A stretch of 64,000 nt of DNA from Dromaius novaehollandiae. Lineage: Eukaryota > Chordata > Aves > Casuariiformes > Dromaiidae. The notes under the pieces are model-generated. The model was not told the origin of the DNA. It ran no database searches and saw nothing but the letters and a program-made list of their open reading frames with translations. This document shows, one piece after another, positions 49,322-61,205 of this stretch (its first letter is position 1; each line of letters opens with the position of its first letter). The stretch spans positions 12,959,404 to 13,023,403 of the forward strand of contig NC_088103.1 in the NCBI RefSeq assembly GCF_036370855.1. Reading direction: 5' to 3'. A program made the position numbers and the translations under genes.

Positions 49322-52300
49322 AAGGGAACAGATAGTAACATTTTTTATTAAATATTACAGTGGATCAAAAAGTACAAAATATCTTTTGCCTGCTATGTGA
49401 TTGGGAAACTATTGGCACATAATACAGTATCAAAAGCATTAATAAGTACAATTTGGAAAACATACAAAAATTGAGTGTTTATAGTTGGCTCAGCTTTATT
49501 TCTGGTAGTGTTTAAACTAATGCAAAGGTTACTCAATAACCTTTTAAATGGGAAACTATATAATATTACTGGGCCATTTTTATATATACAAATCATCACC
49601 TTACAGAGCATATAGGCTACATAACTTGAATCACAAAAAGTATACAATATTTACAACAAAAGAAAGTTAAAAAAGTATAAACAGCTAGTAGATTATGCTG
49701 CCATTATTAGAACATATTTAAAACTATGGGGTTGGGGGAAGAGGGGACGAGGAGGAAGAGAACAAGTGAAATATCAACCACATTTACAGCAAACACCATA
49801 GTAAGTGCTCAAGATAATAGTTTCAACGCTGCAGGCCTCACATCAGCGAAAGAATTCCCATTTCTCATTAAAATCATGACAATTGTAAAATTGGACCAGA
49901 TGCGACCTAGTTGACCACTACAAAAACAGTGATCATGTGAAAGAGCAAGTGAAGGGAACTGAACCGTGGTCTCTGAAGGCACGCTACACAGAATAGTCCA
50001 GTGACCCCCTGGAAACTGCGGTAGACATGTCAACACAGTCAGATACAGTACTTACGGACTCGTACACCAATTCCGTACGCTGTAAAGTCAATTTTTTTTA
50101 ATTGGAACAAAGTACTTCCTATGCACCAATACGCTGTGCAAACCTTTAATGTCAAACAACTAAATAAGTAAGACAGTCCTATTGCAAAATACAGCTGTTG
50201 TTCATTTTAACCCTTACTGGGAATGTATTTTACCGAGAGCCAGATTCCACTCTTAACACGTTTCCTAAAGTCAAAGTCAGCCTGTAACCAGAAGTTATGT
50301 GCAAGTTGTGCCTTTTTCTTTTAATCTCACAACCTTTAGAAGCCCTAATGAATCCTGGACATAGTGCGTTTGAATTGCAACAGTTCTTGGAACTGGTTCT
50401 TGGTAAATAGATTTACGACTCTATTGCCAATTAGATTCCACAGTTTCCTTTGCAAACCTACCAATAACAATGGTTTGATTGCACAAAGAAAGGCTTGTGC
50501 AATTTCATTCAATAATAAGGCCCCTTGAACTCAAACAATGCAAACAAAGCCCCATTTAAGACATTAAAAAAAAAAGTTTTTCGGCCAATAGAGAATTCAA
50601 TAGTCTTTTGAAACACTTCCAAGATTTCTGTTAAGAGTTTTTAAACAAATAATGCACTGCTTCTGTTGGGGGTTTATGCTACCATTTCTTTTTATTTGTC
50701 CTGATGTTTTGCCCAGTTTATTATGAGCTTCCTCAGCCAGAAACGGCCAGTCTCCTCGTGGAACAAGCAACGAGCCTTCCTCCCCTCTCCCCTTCCCCCC
50801 GCCCCTGCACTGCCTTAACATTGTTTTAAAAAAGCTATGATCAAATTCCAACATGACGTCACCAGAAGCGAAATCAGACACCTCGTGTAAACAAATGCAT
50901 GAGTCCAGGACACACAATTTAGCCGAAACAAGAAAGAAAAGTGTTTGATTTGCCAAAAAAAAAAAAAAAAAGACAAGCTCATATTTGTGTTTGCTGTAGA
51001 TTTTTATATTCGCTCTCCTTCCGCCCCACCCGCCTTCCCCCCGCCCACCCCCAAACCCCTGATTCTTACATGATTCAGATCTAGTGCAACTTAGATGTCC
51101 TCAACGGTATGGCCTCTGCCCAGCTGAGCTTGCGATTTTGTTTCCTTTACCATTTGTGGAACAGCAGGATACTCTGCATTGGCACGTTCATGTTCTCAAC
51201 TCTACTAGTCTGTTTATCGATCAATTAAATATAGTTTTACCACAGGAATATAAAGTATTTAATTGAAGAAGCTGGATCTTTAACAGTAGACGAGTATATT
51301 ATTCTGGTTTCCACCTTTGGATATTAACTATGATACATTATATATTGTATTTGGCTTCATATCACGGGAAATTTTAATGACATGCCTAGCATGCAAAGTG
51401 TTTCTTAGTAGTTTCCATTTCGGTTTTTGTATCGATTATGCTGTCTTTGAACAGTAACTGAGATGGTTTGAATCACAACCAATTTTCACATTGTAAAATG
51501 CCTCCAAGTCACACTTCTCTTTATTGATGTCTATGCTTAGCTGCATGGTAGTGATGTCCTTCAAAGCGAACACACATCCACAGGAAAGCGCTTTCGTTAC
51601 GAAAACCCAGTCCCTTCACTCCCGGGCTTTTACTCTTTGAAAGGACTCCCAGGACGAGGGCTCAGCGCCCCGCGGGGGTGCGCAGGGAGCATCCCAAGAG
51701 GCTACCGGGTCCTTGGCCAGCCCTGGGGGCCGCATTTCCAGGGGCGCTCTGCCGACCGACACCAGCGGCGCCGCGTGCCCGCTCTCGAGCCGGCGGCTGG
51801 GCTGGCCACGCGGCCACGGCGGTAACCCCGACCCAGCCACCGAGCCCCGGGCTCGCAAACCCTCTGATTCAAATCAGCATTGGCTCCTGCTCTAACGCCC
51901 GAAATTCTTGACATTCTCGCAAACCACAAATGCGTTTTCTGCACTCCTCTGTTATTCAGCAGCTTGTGCCAGTGAGGTTTTGTTTCCTAAATCGGTTCTC
52001 TGGTATGCAGGAGGGTTTCACAGCCTAGGTAAGGTAAGTACAACTCTCGACAAATTCACGGACCACAATACGGGAAAGCAAAGCTCGGCGGGAGGCAAAA
52101 AGCAGCGTATGAGCCATCGTGACACCACCAGGAGAGCGGCAGGTGCTCAGCACCTTGCAGGATCGGACCATAGGAAAAGGAACTTTGTTTGCATCCTTGC
52201 ACCATAGTATTACCTACAGTATGTTTATATCCATTAAGATTAATCTGAACCAGTTGCTTCAGTTTGTAAACAGTAAACATTACCACAAAAACAAAACAAA

Positions 52301-53145
52301 AACACTGCTCAAAAGTATATAGAAACTGGAAAAATTACAAACACAAAAAAAAAATTAGGACAGCCACAGTCTTTAAAAAAAGTTGCAGATAAAATGATAC
52401 TGTTTAATTTAAAAAAAAAAAAAAACAAAACCCCAAAAAACAAACATAAAGAGCACAGAATATACTGGACAAACAAAACTATATAAATTATTGTGACCAA
52501 ATGTGACACTGGTAGTTTATGAAGTGGATATGTACAGTCAAATTAAACAGTGTTTACTCTTCTGTTCTAATAGTGTTAAAATGAAAAATCTATTGCCGTT
52601 TTACTATACATTGCATTGATTGAATCTTTAAAAGTTACGAAAAGTTACCCCAAAAAAGCACATCCAATGATTGTATGGATTCACGGCCCTCTTCTCCTTT
52701 TCAGGCTCATCTCGAGTCCTTGACTCATCTGAAACAACGCAACACCTCTGATCCTTGGCTCAGTGAAAACCAAACGCAACCGTCACCTCTGATTTCAATG
52801 AGCTCAGGACTGGGCCTGCATTTCCACGGCTCCCTTTGAACTTTTGCTCTCACCATATACAAGTCCTTTCAGAAAACACGTATGCAAAATGCAATGTTTG
52901 TTTTGTTTTGTTTTGTTTTTTGCAGGGGGCGGGAGAAGGGGAGGGGGGTGACGTGGGAGCCAGAATTAAAGCAGCAGTCCTGTCTGGATCCAATTTGGAA
53001 GCTTTCTGCTGCACGGGGTAAGACTGCATCCTGTTTAACAAAAATACAGATTGCTAATTCTGCAAGACATCATCACGGGGGAAGGAATGTCACTAACTTA
53101 ACAATTTTTTTTCCTCAGATTTTTTTTTTGTGTGAGTGAAGGAAT
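49322..53145 (-). other. ARID5B: ARID5B 3' UTR
   Basis: This non-coding sequence follows the ARID5B stop codon on the minus strand. It is AT-rich with many T tracts in the sense orientation (for example complementary to 52413-52426 and 50951-50970). It ends near an AATAAA at 49344-49349, giving about 3.8 kb, similar to the long ARID5B 3' UTR of mammals as I remember it. A second possible signal is AATAAA complementary to 51520-51525, which would give a shorter form. A CpG-rich block at about 51610-51880 is out of character with the rest. Confidence 0.75.
49344..49349 (-). terminator. ARID5B: ARID5B poly(A) signal (distal)
   Basis: The minus strand reads AATATTTAATAAAAAATG. The AATAAA lies about 3.8 kb after the stop codon, and a TGTT-containing stretch follows. 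It is the best candidate for the main 3' end. Confidence 0.6.
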
Positions 53146-55296
53146 TTACAGTTTTGTGCTGGGATGTACAGAGGACAGCTGGGAAGATGGGAATGCAGCT
53201 TGAGGGTTTATAGCAGCTAAAGGATAAATGCTATTATGCAAAAGGTCACCATATGAACTTCCTACAGGTGCTGCTGCAGCTAAGTGTCTGTACAGTTGCT
53301 GCGAATTTGCAGGGGACGTAAGGAATTGTCTCTGCACCATGAAGGAATGAAGAGCCAAAGGTTGCATTAGTGGGGAAAGCACGGTCTGATTTTTCAAGTA
53401 CTGTAAAGGATGAGAATACCCGGGCGGGAGGCGATTGTTCAGCCCCGCACACAGCGTTCCTGGATACAGGCCTGTGAAGATAGGGGTTGAAAGGGGAAAT
53501 TTGTGGCTTTCCAACATGCTGCCAGAATGTAGGCCATGCACGGATTTGCTGCCTTCCCCCTCCGGATCGGGAACCTTTTCTTTCGCCGGGGTCTCCTTTG
53601 GTAAGTGCAGAGGAGAGACAGCTCGGATTTTTTTTTCAGAAATGACCTTGTCCAAATCCTCCAGGCTCCGTTTCAAGGGCCGGGCAGCCCCGATGGTTTG
53701 AGGGCTCGTCTTGCGGCCGATGATAGGGTGCACCATCCCCTCCATCTTCCTCAGATTCTCGAGTCTCTGGGCTTGCTGCTTCCCAGACCTGTGGAGCAGC
53801 TCGCTGTGTTTTTTAGCGGCCGTCATGGCCATGGGGGACACGCGGCAAGCTTTGGGGTTGCAGTCTAGGCTCACAGCCTGGCTGCTCGCAGCCGGGAACT
53901 GGGAGATGCTTTTGCCTTCTTGCTGCGCCATGGATGAATGAGGGAGGCCGGAGCCCGGAGCCTTTGCAGTCTGTTTGTGTATGCTCTTTGGAAGACTCAA
54001 ATCAGTTGGCTGATCATCTGAGGAGGCCTCCACTGCTGCCTTTTTTTCGTGCTGATGCAAAGACGGGTGATAATTTAAATGTAGTTTTTCTTGGTGTTTG
54101 TGTTGAGTAAAAGTAGAAATATTTTCCGACTCTCTGAACATTTCCCGAGGGAGGTACTTTGATGTCTGTTCATTATTAAGGTGGTGTTCTGTGTGCCTAT
54201 AAAGGCTGTGCAGATGAGGTGATGAATAAAAATCTGCCAAGAAAGTGGGCACATGGGAGTGCTGCAGGGCCCTTTTCTCACTCATTTTATCTTTGCAGTC
54301 CTGGATGTCTGTCTTCGGTACGTATGACTCGGCAAGAGAACTGAGGTGATGTTTTGAAAAATCACAGCGCTGATGATCCGGTTTACTTAGCGTGTCATGC
54401 TTAAAAACATCATTAATCGATTTCCTTTCTTCCTTGGTTTTAAAACTCTGTACGTGTTGTATGACTGATGGCCTATTAATTGCTACAGGATCCGAATTAA
54501 GGGCATGGGGACCTTGTGATAGGCTTGAGGACAGTTCGTCTCTGCCATTTAGTTTCTTTTTGCTAATCAAAGGTGGAGGAGAACCGTATGGATAGCTACA
54601 AGACAAGGCAGCCCCACTGACCTGTGACAGCAGTTTTTTCTTTGCTAGGGGTGACATGATGCCTGGATTACCCTTTGAGTAGAGGAGCGGCGTGTAACCG
54701 AAAGTGGAGTCGTCGTTCATGGAACCGGGCAGCTCCTTCTCCTTGAACATGTCGAAGTTCTGGACCACCAGCACTTTGGGTGTTTGCTTGAGTGCGTTGT
54801 GGATATCTTCGTTTCCCAGCTGATCCACTTTGACCGTGCAGTTTGCAATGTAATCGGCCATCTCTGGCAATTTGTCATCTTCCATGTCACTTTGAGTGGG
54901 CAGCTGGACCGGGAAAGCCGTGAAGGGCATTTCTGGAGGTTCACTTTCTAAGCTGTCAGTAAAAGCTTTGTGTAACCTCTGTTCTGGCTTTGTGTCTTCC
55001 AGGGCATCTGCTGAGGGGTGCAACCGCTTGGTGACAGTGGCATCCAGCATGGTCTCCTCCTCTGAGGGCATCGATATACTTGAGAAAGAGGATGAGTGCT
55101 GGACTTCCTCTATGGCCTTCTCACTGTTTGAGCTGTTTTCTGTCAAGTCTGTCTTTTCCAGAGGTGGTGGCCGAGCTGCCTCTGGTGAAAGAGATGGGGG
55201 ACCTTGCACGAGTTGTTTCATCTCTCCCGCCGTAGGATGTTCGGGGAAATTTTTCTGGTCTACTGATTCTTGATCCTTCTCTTGTTCTGATGAAAC
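53146..55296 (-). CDS. ARID5B: ARID5B last coding exon (C-terminal transactivation/regulatory region)
   Basis: This 2,151-nt terminal exon has the acceptor CATTTTATTAG and encodes 716 residues plus stop. It begins VSSEQEKDQESVDQKN in phase with the upstream exon. Conserved ARID5B blocks include ADYIANCTVKVDQLG, GIMSPLAKKKLLSQVSG, YPYGSPPPLISKKKL, LADFYSSPHLHSLYRHTEHH, RKMEGMVHPI and the exact C-terminus FPSSQLSSVHPSTKL. A PTDLS sequence (54009-53995) matches the CtBP-type PxDLS motif. ARID5B (MRF2) is a nuclear DNA-binding regulator that works with the PHF2 demethylase in metabolic and developmental gene control. The ARID itself is encoded outside the window. The N-terminal third of this exon's product diverges most from the human form. 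No frameshift is seen. Confidence 0.98.
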   Translation of the reverse strand, partial: VSSEQEKDQESVDQKNFPEHPTAGEMKQLVQGPPSLSPEAARPPPLEKTDLTENSSNSEKAIEEVQHSSSFSSISMPSEEETMLDATVTKRLHPSADALEDTKPEQRLHKAFTDSLESEPPEMPFTAFPVQLPTQSDMEDDKLPEMADYIANCTVKVDQLGNEDIHNALKQTPKVLVVQNFDMFKEKELPGSMNDDSTFGYTPLLYSKGNPGIMSPLAKKKLLSQVSGAALSCSYPYGSPPPLISKKKLNGRDELSSSLSQGPHALNSDPVAINRPSVIQHVQSFKTKEERKSINDVFKHDTLSKPDHQRCDFSKHHLSSLAESYVPKTDIQDCKDKMSEKRALQHSHVPTFLADFYSSPHLHSLYRHTEHHLNNEQTSKYLPREMFRESENISTFTQHKHQEKLHLNYHPSLHQHEKKAAVEASSDDQPTDLSLPKSIHKQTAKAPGSGLPHSSMAQQEGKSISQFPAASSQAVSLDCNPKACRVSPMAMTAAKKHSELLHRSGKQQAQRLENLRKMEGMVHPIIGRKTSPQTIGAARPLKRSLEDLDKVISEKKIRAVSPLHLPKETPAKEKVPDPEGEGSKSVHGLHSGSMLESHKFPLSTPIFTGLYPGTLCAGLNNRLPPGYSHPLQYLKNQTVLSPLMQPLALHSFMVQRQFLTSPANSQQLYRHLAAAAPVGSSYGDLLHNSIYPLAAINPQAAFPSSQLSSVHPSTKL

Positions 55297-58200
55297 CTAA
55301 TAAAATGATTGAATAGACAGTAATAAGAATGCTGTGCGCATTGGCAGACTGTTCATAAAATCATATACAGTACACTGTTTGCTACTTTCAGAGATGTACT
55401 TGTCAATCACCTTGTTGGAATATGAAAGCTCTAATACCAGGTATCAGAGTCAAACAAAGACATGTACCTCCTGGAAATACTAAGAATTACACCATCCTTG
55501 CCGGTGTCATAATAAGGCATTTCAAAACAGCACATTTGTAACCTGACTAGAGGCACTGGTGGCTTGACCAGATCGCTGAATGCTGAGCTCACAGTCTTCA
55601 AAATTAATCCGGCCAATGTGGAAGAGCAGATTTCATAACATAATCAATAAGGCTATAGAAATTTCTCTCACTAGCCAACTTCACCAGTAAAAATTACAAA
55701 TCAATCCTATTGTTTTTTCTTACAGAATGCCAAAAATATAGTGCCTCCAACTTGGCTACCTTAAAATTCAGTGATCGCAGAAGAGATCGTTCACACCCGG
55801 TTCTGCATTAAAGTGTGAAAATGACAGAAATGGAATAGTGGGAATCCCTATTGTAGACAGCAAATCACTGCCACAGCTTAACTGGGACACACATTTTTTT
55901 ATTAACGGATTAAAATGAAGTTGTCAACATTCAGTAAGTGTGTGTGCACGCTATTACAAACATAGCTTTTATCCGTGATCGTCAATGGGGCTGCAGTTCC
56001 CTCTGCTCCCCATTAATAAAGCTTGCGCGCACAATTCGCACTATTCATCCCATTATGTCGCCGGCTGAACTGCGACCCGCGGAGGTCATTAGAGCGCCCC
56101 ATCTGCGCGCCAGCTGACTGACAGCCCTTTTCAGAACCGCTGTCATTCTCCTCTGACATGCCGTGGTTGAAGACAGTCATAAAACAGCAGCATTGTGTGA
56201 GCCCTTTATTATTATTGTTTTCTTTCTTTCGTAGTTGTAAAGATAAGATGCATCAAGAAAGTTATTATCTAAACGCTGCTTTATGGTCTATCATCGACTG
56301 GAGCGAGGGACAGGAAAAGGTCCTAACAAATCTAACCATCCTAGAGATTTATTTCTTCACAGCTGCTTTTAAATATTCCTGTGCGTTTGGTTGGCCTATT
56401 AGTTACAGTGTCTGTTAGTCATTGTAACTTTTTCTTTTTAAGCTAATAGCTGCCTTTTTCAGGCCAAATACCATCATTAGGTCCTTTACAAAGTATTATC
56501 ACCAGTCTCTTGAGCTTATAAAATTACAGGAAAATACCAGACAGATGAGCAAAGCAAGGAGGAAAAAAAGGAGGAGAAATCATATTTAATAACTGTACAT
56601 TCTGCTCTTTGTCTCTGTTAAGCAACACTTTGATTGAAGTTTTAGCCATTGTGAGGAAATGTGCAGGCTAAGGCTAATAGCATTCTGCCTGGTATCTTGT
56701 TACATTGACTATGGCATTGCGACAGCAGCAAAACAGCGAAGAGCACAAAAGCAAATGCAGCCCTAATAAATTAAAGTTATATTCTCTCCTTGCATACTTG
56801 TCACCGTGCACGAGGCGAACATGCAATTGAGAGGACTGCGCCCTGGCAGCTCGACCCTGCTCCTACAGAGAGCAGATAGGGCCATCTCCTAGGCCACGTG
56901 GGGGGTTGGTGGTAGCCATGCCTCTACACCCAGAGATGTAGCTATGGAGGTTCCCCACGAGCAGCAGCTGCCACCGCTGTCCCCGGATGAGGACGCACCC
57001 AGGCAGGACGCCTACAGTACAACCTGGTGCGGGGACCCGCTGCCAACGAGTGCGCCGGGCGCGAGGGACACGCGACCTTCTGCCCTGCTCCAGGCAGGCT
57101 CGGATTTCGCGACAGGACGGGACCAGGCGCCTCCGTTCTCCCAGCCACCGGAAAGGCCACAGCCTGGATGCGGAGCCCATCCCACGGCATGGCACCGGTG
57201 AGCTCGCGTCCAGCCCCGCGGGCCCCTTCGCCGCCCGGGCTCCACGTACCCACCTACCCGTACGGTGACCCCCACCCCGGCTGACGTCCTTAACCGCCCA
57301 CCCTGATCACCCAGGGGCAGGACACTGCCCTTCATCCCGGTCAGGGGACAGATTAATTCTGCGGTAAAAGGTACCATCCCACAATAGGAAACTGCTACGA
57401 TTGTACATTTTTATTGTCTCTTCCAGGCTCCTTACACTTCCGATAAGCACAGCTTAGGAACTCTTCCTGCAAATCACACACAAAAATAACTGCAGTTTAA
57501 GCAGCAGGAAGTTTGAGATAGGGAACAACAAAAGCGAGGAAATTCAAAGTTAAGGCTGGCGCTCCGTTGCTGACTTGTTATGCTGTGCCGAGCTGTGGCA
57601 GGCCCGATAGTATGTAATGTATCTCGCTGATCCAAGGCCCCACAATAAATAACCAGGCACAAAGGGATGACAGGGGAATGGAGCACAAGCCTTAACTTCG
57701 CATTTCCTTGCTGTGGGCAATTTGTGTTGCAACCTTCCAGTGACTGAAGTAGGCTTGTGCGCACGCTCCTCTCCATGTATTTTTAATCAATCAGAAGCAG
57801 AGGAGTTCGCACCCCAACAGGGCTCCCTACTTTAAAATCGTAGTGCAAGAGAAAACAAAAAAACCCTCCCCTCTCTGTGAAGTGCTCTTACGCTGGATAT
57901 TAAAGACGCTGTTGATCAAGGCAATTAAACCCACAAATTCTGGTTCGGGCAGGAGATAAAACTTGCCACCGTCAGCATGACTTAAAGAGGCAGCATAATG
58001 CAAAAATCAAATTTTTCTCTTCTTGAAACTGAGGAGGCAAAGCCTCAGACGCATCCCTGCCTACTGGCTCTGTGATTCTTTCAAACAGCGAGGAGGAGGA
58101 CTGCTGTTAGCTGAGTCGATACCGATTTCCAAACTGGTTTAGAAACAGGCAGGACTTATGTACCTGCCAGACAGCAGCGGAGTCAAGGGCGCAGCCGCGT

Positions 58201-59190
58201 CTGCCGGGCACGTCACAGGCTTTCGGCATTCTTTAAATACTTACTTCCACGGCAGCGCCTCGAAGGCTGCTGCGATCTGGCAGGCTGAGAGGGGAAAGGC
58301 AACGTCTTGTGCATGGGGCTGTGTGTGAGGAGCTTCGGGGACTCGTGTGCACCCCAGTGCGAGTGGGGCACGGGAGAGCACGGGTAGGACTCACAAAAAA
58401 AAGTGCTTAAGACACGCCAGAGCAAAATCCCCATTGGATTCATATCACTTAGCCAACCTCTTATTTGCAGACAAATACGAATTTTACTCATCTGTCCTAT
58501 CACCGGCTGTGAACACAAAACGTGTTGCACGAGGCCGGTCCTCGGACGGCACTGAACGAGGCCCTGCGCGGGAACCAGGCGCGGGAGAGGGGCCCGTCCC
58601 AGCGGGAAACCACCCTGGCACAACAGAGGGAGCAGGGAGGGCCAGCAAGGCCGGTTTCCCGAAAAAGTGACCTTTCAGCCCAAAGAGAAATTGCGGTGAT
58701 AAAAGCCCTGGTGCCTGACAGGCGTGTGCACACCTCCGCAAGCATGGAAGGGCTGATCCAGGGGTTGCCATTACAAAAATCGGCTGTATCCAACAGCCAC
58801 CACAGTATTATCAGCAGTATTAGAGGTTCCCGCACCCTGTACTTAGATTAGGAAATAACTGTGGTGCTCGTGTGGTTTCCTTTTGGCAGCTGCTGATCTT
58901 TCAGCGGTGACCGCTGCATAACACAATGAGGAGAAACGATCCTTGTTACAGCCAGGGCTTGGTTGTCTGCCATCGCCTCCACGCGACACGGAGCGAACCG
59001 GTGGCTGTCGGCAGCCCGGCAAAACCACGACACCGACGGTACCGCAACAACTGGATCTCCGCGTCTCAGCAAGGCGAAGGCCAACTGCTCCGAGTTTCCC
59101 AGTCTAAATTAAGCACTTTATCACTGGATTTCCAGTGATTAAAGCTGTGCATTTTCTATTGAAAAGTTAAAAAGCAGGAAAGCAACCAAC
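55297..59190 (-). other. ARID5B: ARID5B last intron
   Basis: This 3.9-kb intron (donor GAG/GTTGGT, acceptor TTTTATTAG) contains an AT-rich block of complex sequence with scattered CpGs at about 55920-56780 that looks like a conserved non-coding element. It also has GC-rich patches at about 56860-57290 and 58500-58660. Overlapping open frames in the GC-rich patches run in several frames at once and show no known protein. Confidence 0.8.
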
Positions 59191-59389
59191 CTCAGATGCA
59201 TCCTGGGGTTTCTGCGCATTATCTTTTTCCTTCTTGCTCTTTTGGTTTTCATTTTTGATGCGTTTTGTTCCAGACACTTTTGTTTTCACTTCGCCCTCCT
59301 GGGAACTGTTATCCTGTTTTCGAGGTTTCACTGGAGGCAGTGGCTTATCTTCCTCTCCTTTAATAAATCTTTCATACGGCAGGATTAAT
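59191..59389 (-). CDS. ARID5B: ARID5B penultimate coding exon (just after the ARID domain)
   Basis: This 199-nt exon has the acceptor AATCCCCCAG and the donor GAG/GTTGGT. The first base completes a split codon, then it reads LILPYERFIKGEEDKPLPPV, followed by a Lys-rich stretch (KTKVSGTKRIKNENQKSKKE) and ending QKPQDASE. LILPYERFIKGEEDKPLPP is the diagnostic end of the ARID domain and its C-terminal extension in ARID5B. The basic stretch is likely a nuclear localisation or DNA-contact extension, which is inference. It joins in phase 0 to the last exon. Confidence 0.97.
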
Positions 59390-60949
59390 CTGGGGGATTA
59401 AGGAACAAATAATTGATCAGGTTTTGCCATTCTAGCAAAGAACAAAATGTATCTACCACAAGCAGTTTATTTAATAAATCTATTTCCTTCTGTGGCATAA
59501 AAGCAACCCTGTAAAACTCTGCATCCACAAATCCAACTATGATAAATCAACTTATTTGGCAAGATTATCACGTGGTGTAAATCCAGCGGAGCTGCAATCG
59601 GTGTAAATCAGGGGCCAGCAACGCTGCAGCGGTGCATGCGTCTACATTGATTTGGACCACTTGAGGATACGAGCCACCCTCTTTTAGACCGATTAAAAAA
59701 AATTACCTTTTTTTTTTTTAATTTTTTCCTGCTGATCCTTAAAAGCACACAGCAAACCCCAGGGAAGCACCTATCAAGCAAGCTGGTAACCGCTTCGTGA
59801 TTGCCAGGCCGGCTCCCCTAAGCGCAAGGCGCAGCGGCGGGGTCCCGGGCACCCGTGCCGGGATGGGTGCCGCGGCCCCCGCCTCCGCAAACGCGCCCCT
59901 TCTCCCCTAGCAGAGGGCGGCAGCCCTCCGCCCAGGACGGAGACGGGAAGGACGGGCGGCAAACGAGGGAGGAAGGGAGTTAAAAAAGAAGGAATTTTTA
60001 ACCGGGGAACTTCCCTCCCCGAAGAGTGTGAAACCGCTCTAAAAAAAGAACAAACGAGCAAAAAATATCCCCCCCCCCAAGCATCGAACAGTTTGGGTTT
60101 TAATCTGTCTGTTTCCCGTTTGCAATTCTTGATCTGAAAGGAAAAATAACTGATGTAATTAAAAGGGATGGATTGCATTACAATCTCAGTTTCAACTTCA
60201 GTGATTAAAGTTTTTATAATGCATTTGGTATGATTAATGACTCGCTGTGGGATTAATACAAGGCTCAGACTTTAAAAATATCAACTTCAATACAGCAAAC
60301 ATAATTTGTTAAAAAAAAAAAAAAAAAGACGAGTTGACTCTATGAAGAAAATGTACTTTGCTTATAAACAACATAAATCTGTTCAAATACCAGGAATCCT
60401 TAATTATCTTTAATCTAAGACTCCAAGGCAGAAATCTCTTTGGTTCAGATATTCGTTTGTTATCCCAGAATCAGCTCCGAAGCATGCAATTTTGATTTAC
60501 ATACTTAGATGTTCAAACACAGTTTGGGCTTAAGAGAGCAGAAATTAGATTGCTCGTGATCATAATATTTTACATTTTAATAAAACGCAACATAAATTAT
60601 GTTAAAATATAAACCTAATTTATGCTATATTAGAAACGAAATTCATTAACTGAGCATGCTCTGACATGGTATGTGCAAAGCGGCGTGAATAATACTTTCT
60701 AGCCCGGCGCTTGGCAGGGCTCCAGCAACGGAGCTAAGCGGAGCCCGCGGGGAATATTCATCTTCAGATCCCATTACAAACTGAGTTTAAACATGTTACA
60801 GCTGCTAAAACTGGAAACTGCTCCCTCTATGCAAACTTAGCAAAATAATACGCAGTTGCCAAATACCTGCTTCCCACTGTAATATTACAGTTAATGTGTA
60901 TATAATAAAAAGCATAACTAAGCAGAATAAGGCGGGGGGGAAGTCTTGT

Positions 60950-61205
60950 TCGTACTTGCGGGCTGCTAAATTTTGGCCGCCGAGCGCCAATGCCCACGCG
61001 AGCGCCCGCTGCCTCCCGCGCGCCCGGGACCGCCGCTCCTAAAAACCCGCTTTCTGGCAACACCGCGACCCGGTGTTTGACGGTGTTTTGTTGCCGTGGG
61101 AACGCGTCACCCGCGGGGGAACCCCCGTCCCGCCGGGCGCCCACGGCCGGGCTCGGGGGAAGCGGGGCGCCAGCGGGGCGCCGCTCCAGGAGAAAAGAAA
61201 AGGGG
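60950..61205. promoter_or_regulatory. Intronic CpG island
   Basis: A short GC- and CpG-rich block with an X-box-like sequence (GTTGCCGTGGGAAC, 61090-61103) inside an ARID5B intron. It could be an enhancer or alternative promoter, but I see no clear first exon. Confidence 0.5.

Noticed and set aside
51616-51858. 80-codon minus-strand frame in the ARID5B 3' UTR
   Set aside because: It starts at TTG, not ATG, and lies entirely in the CpG-rich block after the true stop codon.
56863-57377. Overlapping frames of about 100 codons on both strands in the last ARID5B intron
   Set aside because: GC-rich patch with many mutually overlapping frames and no known domain.
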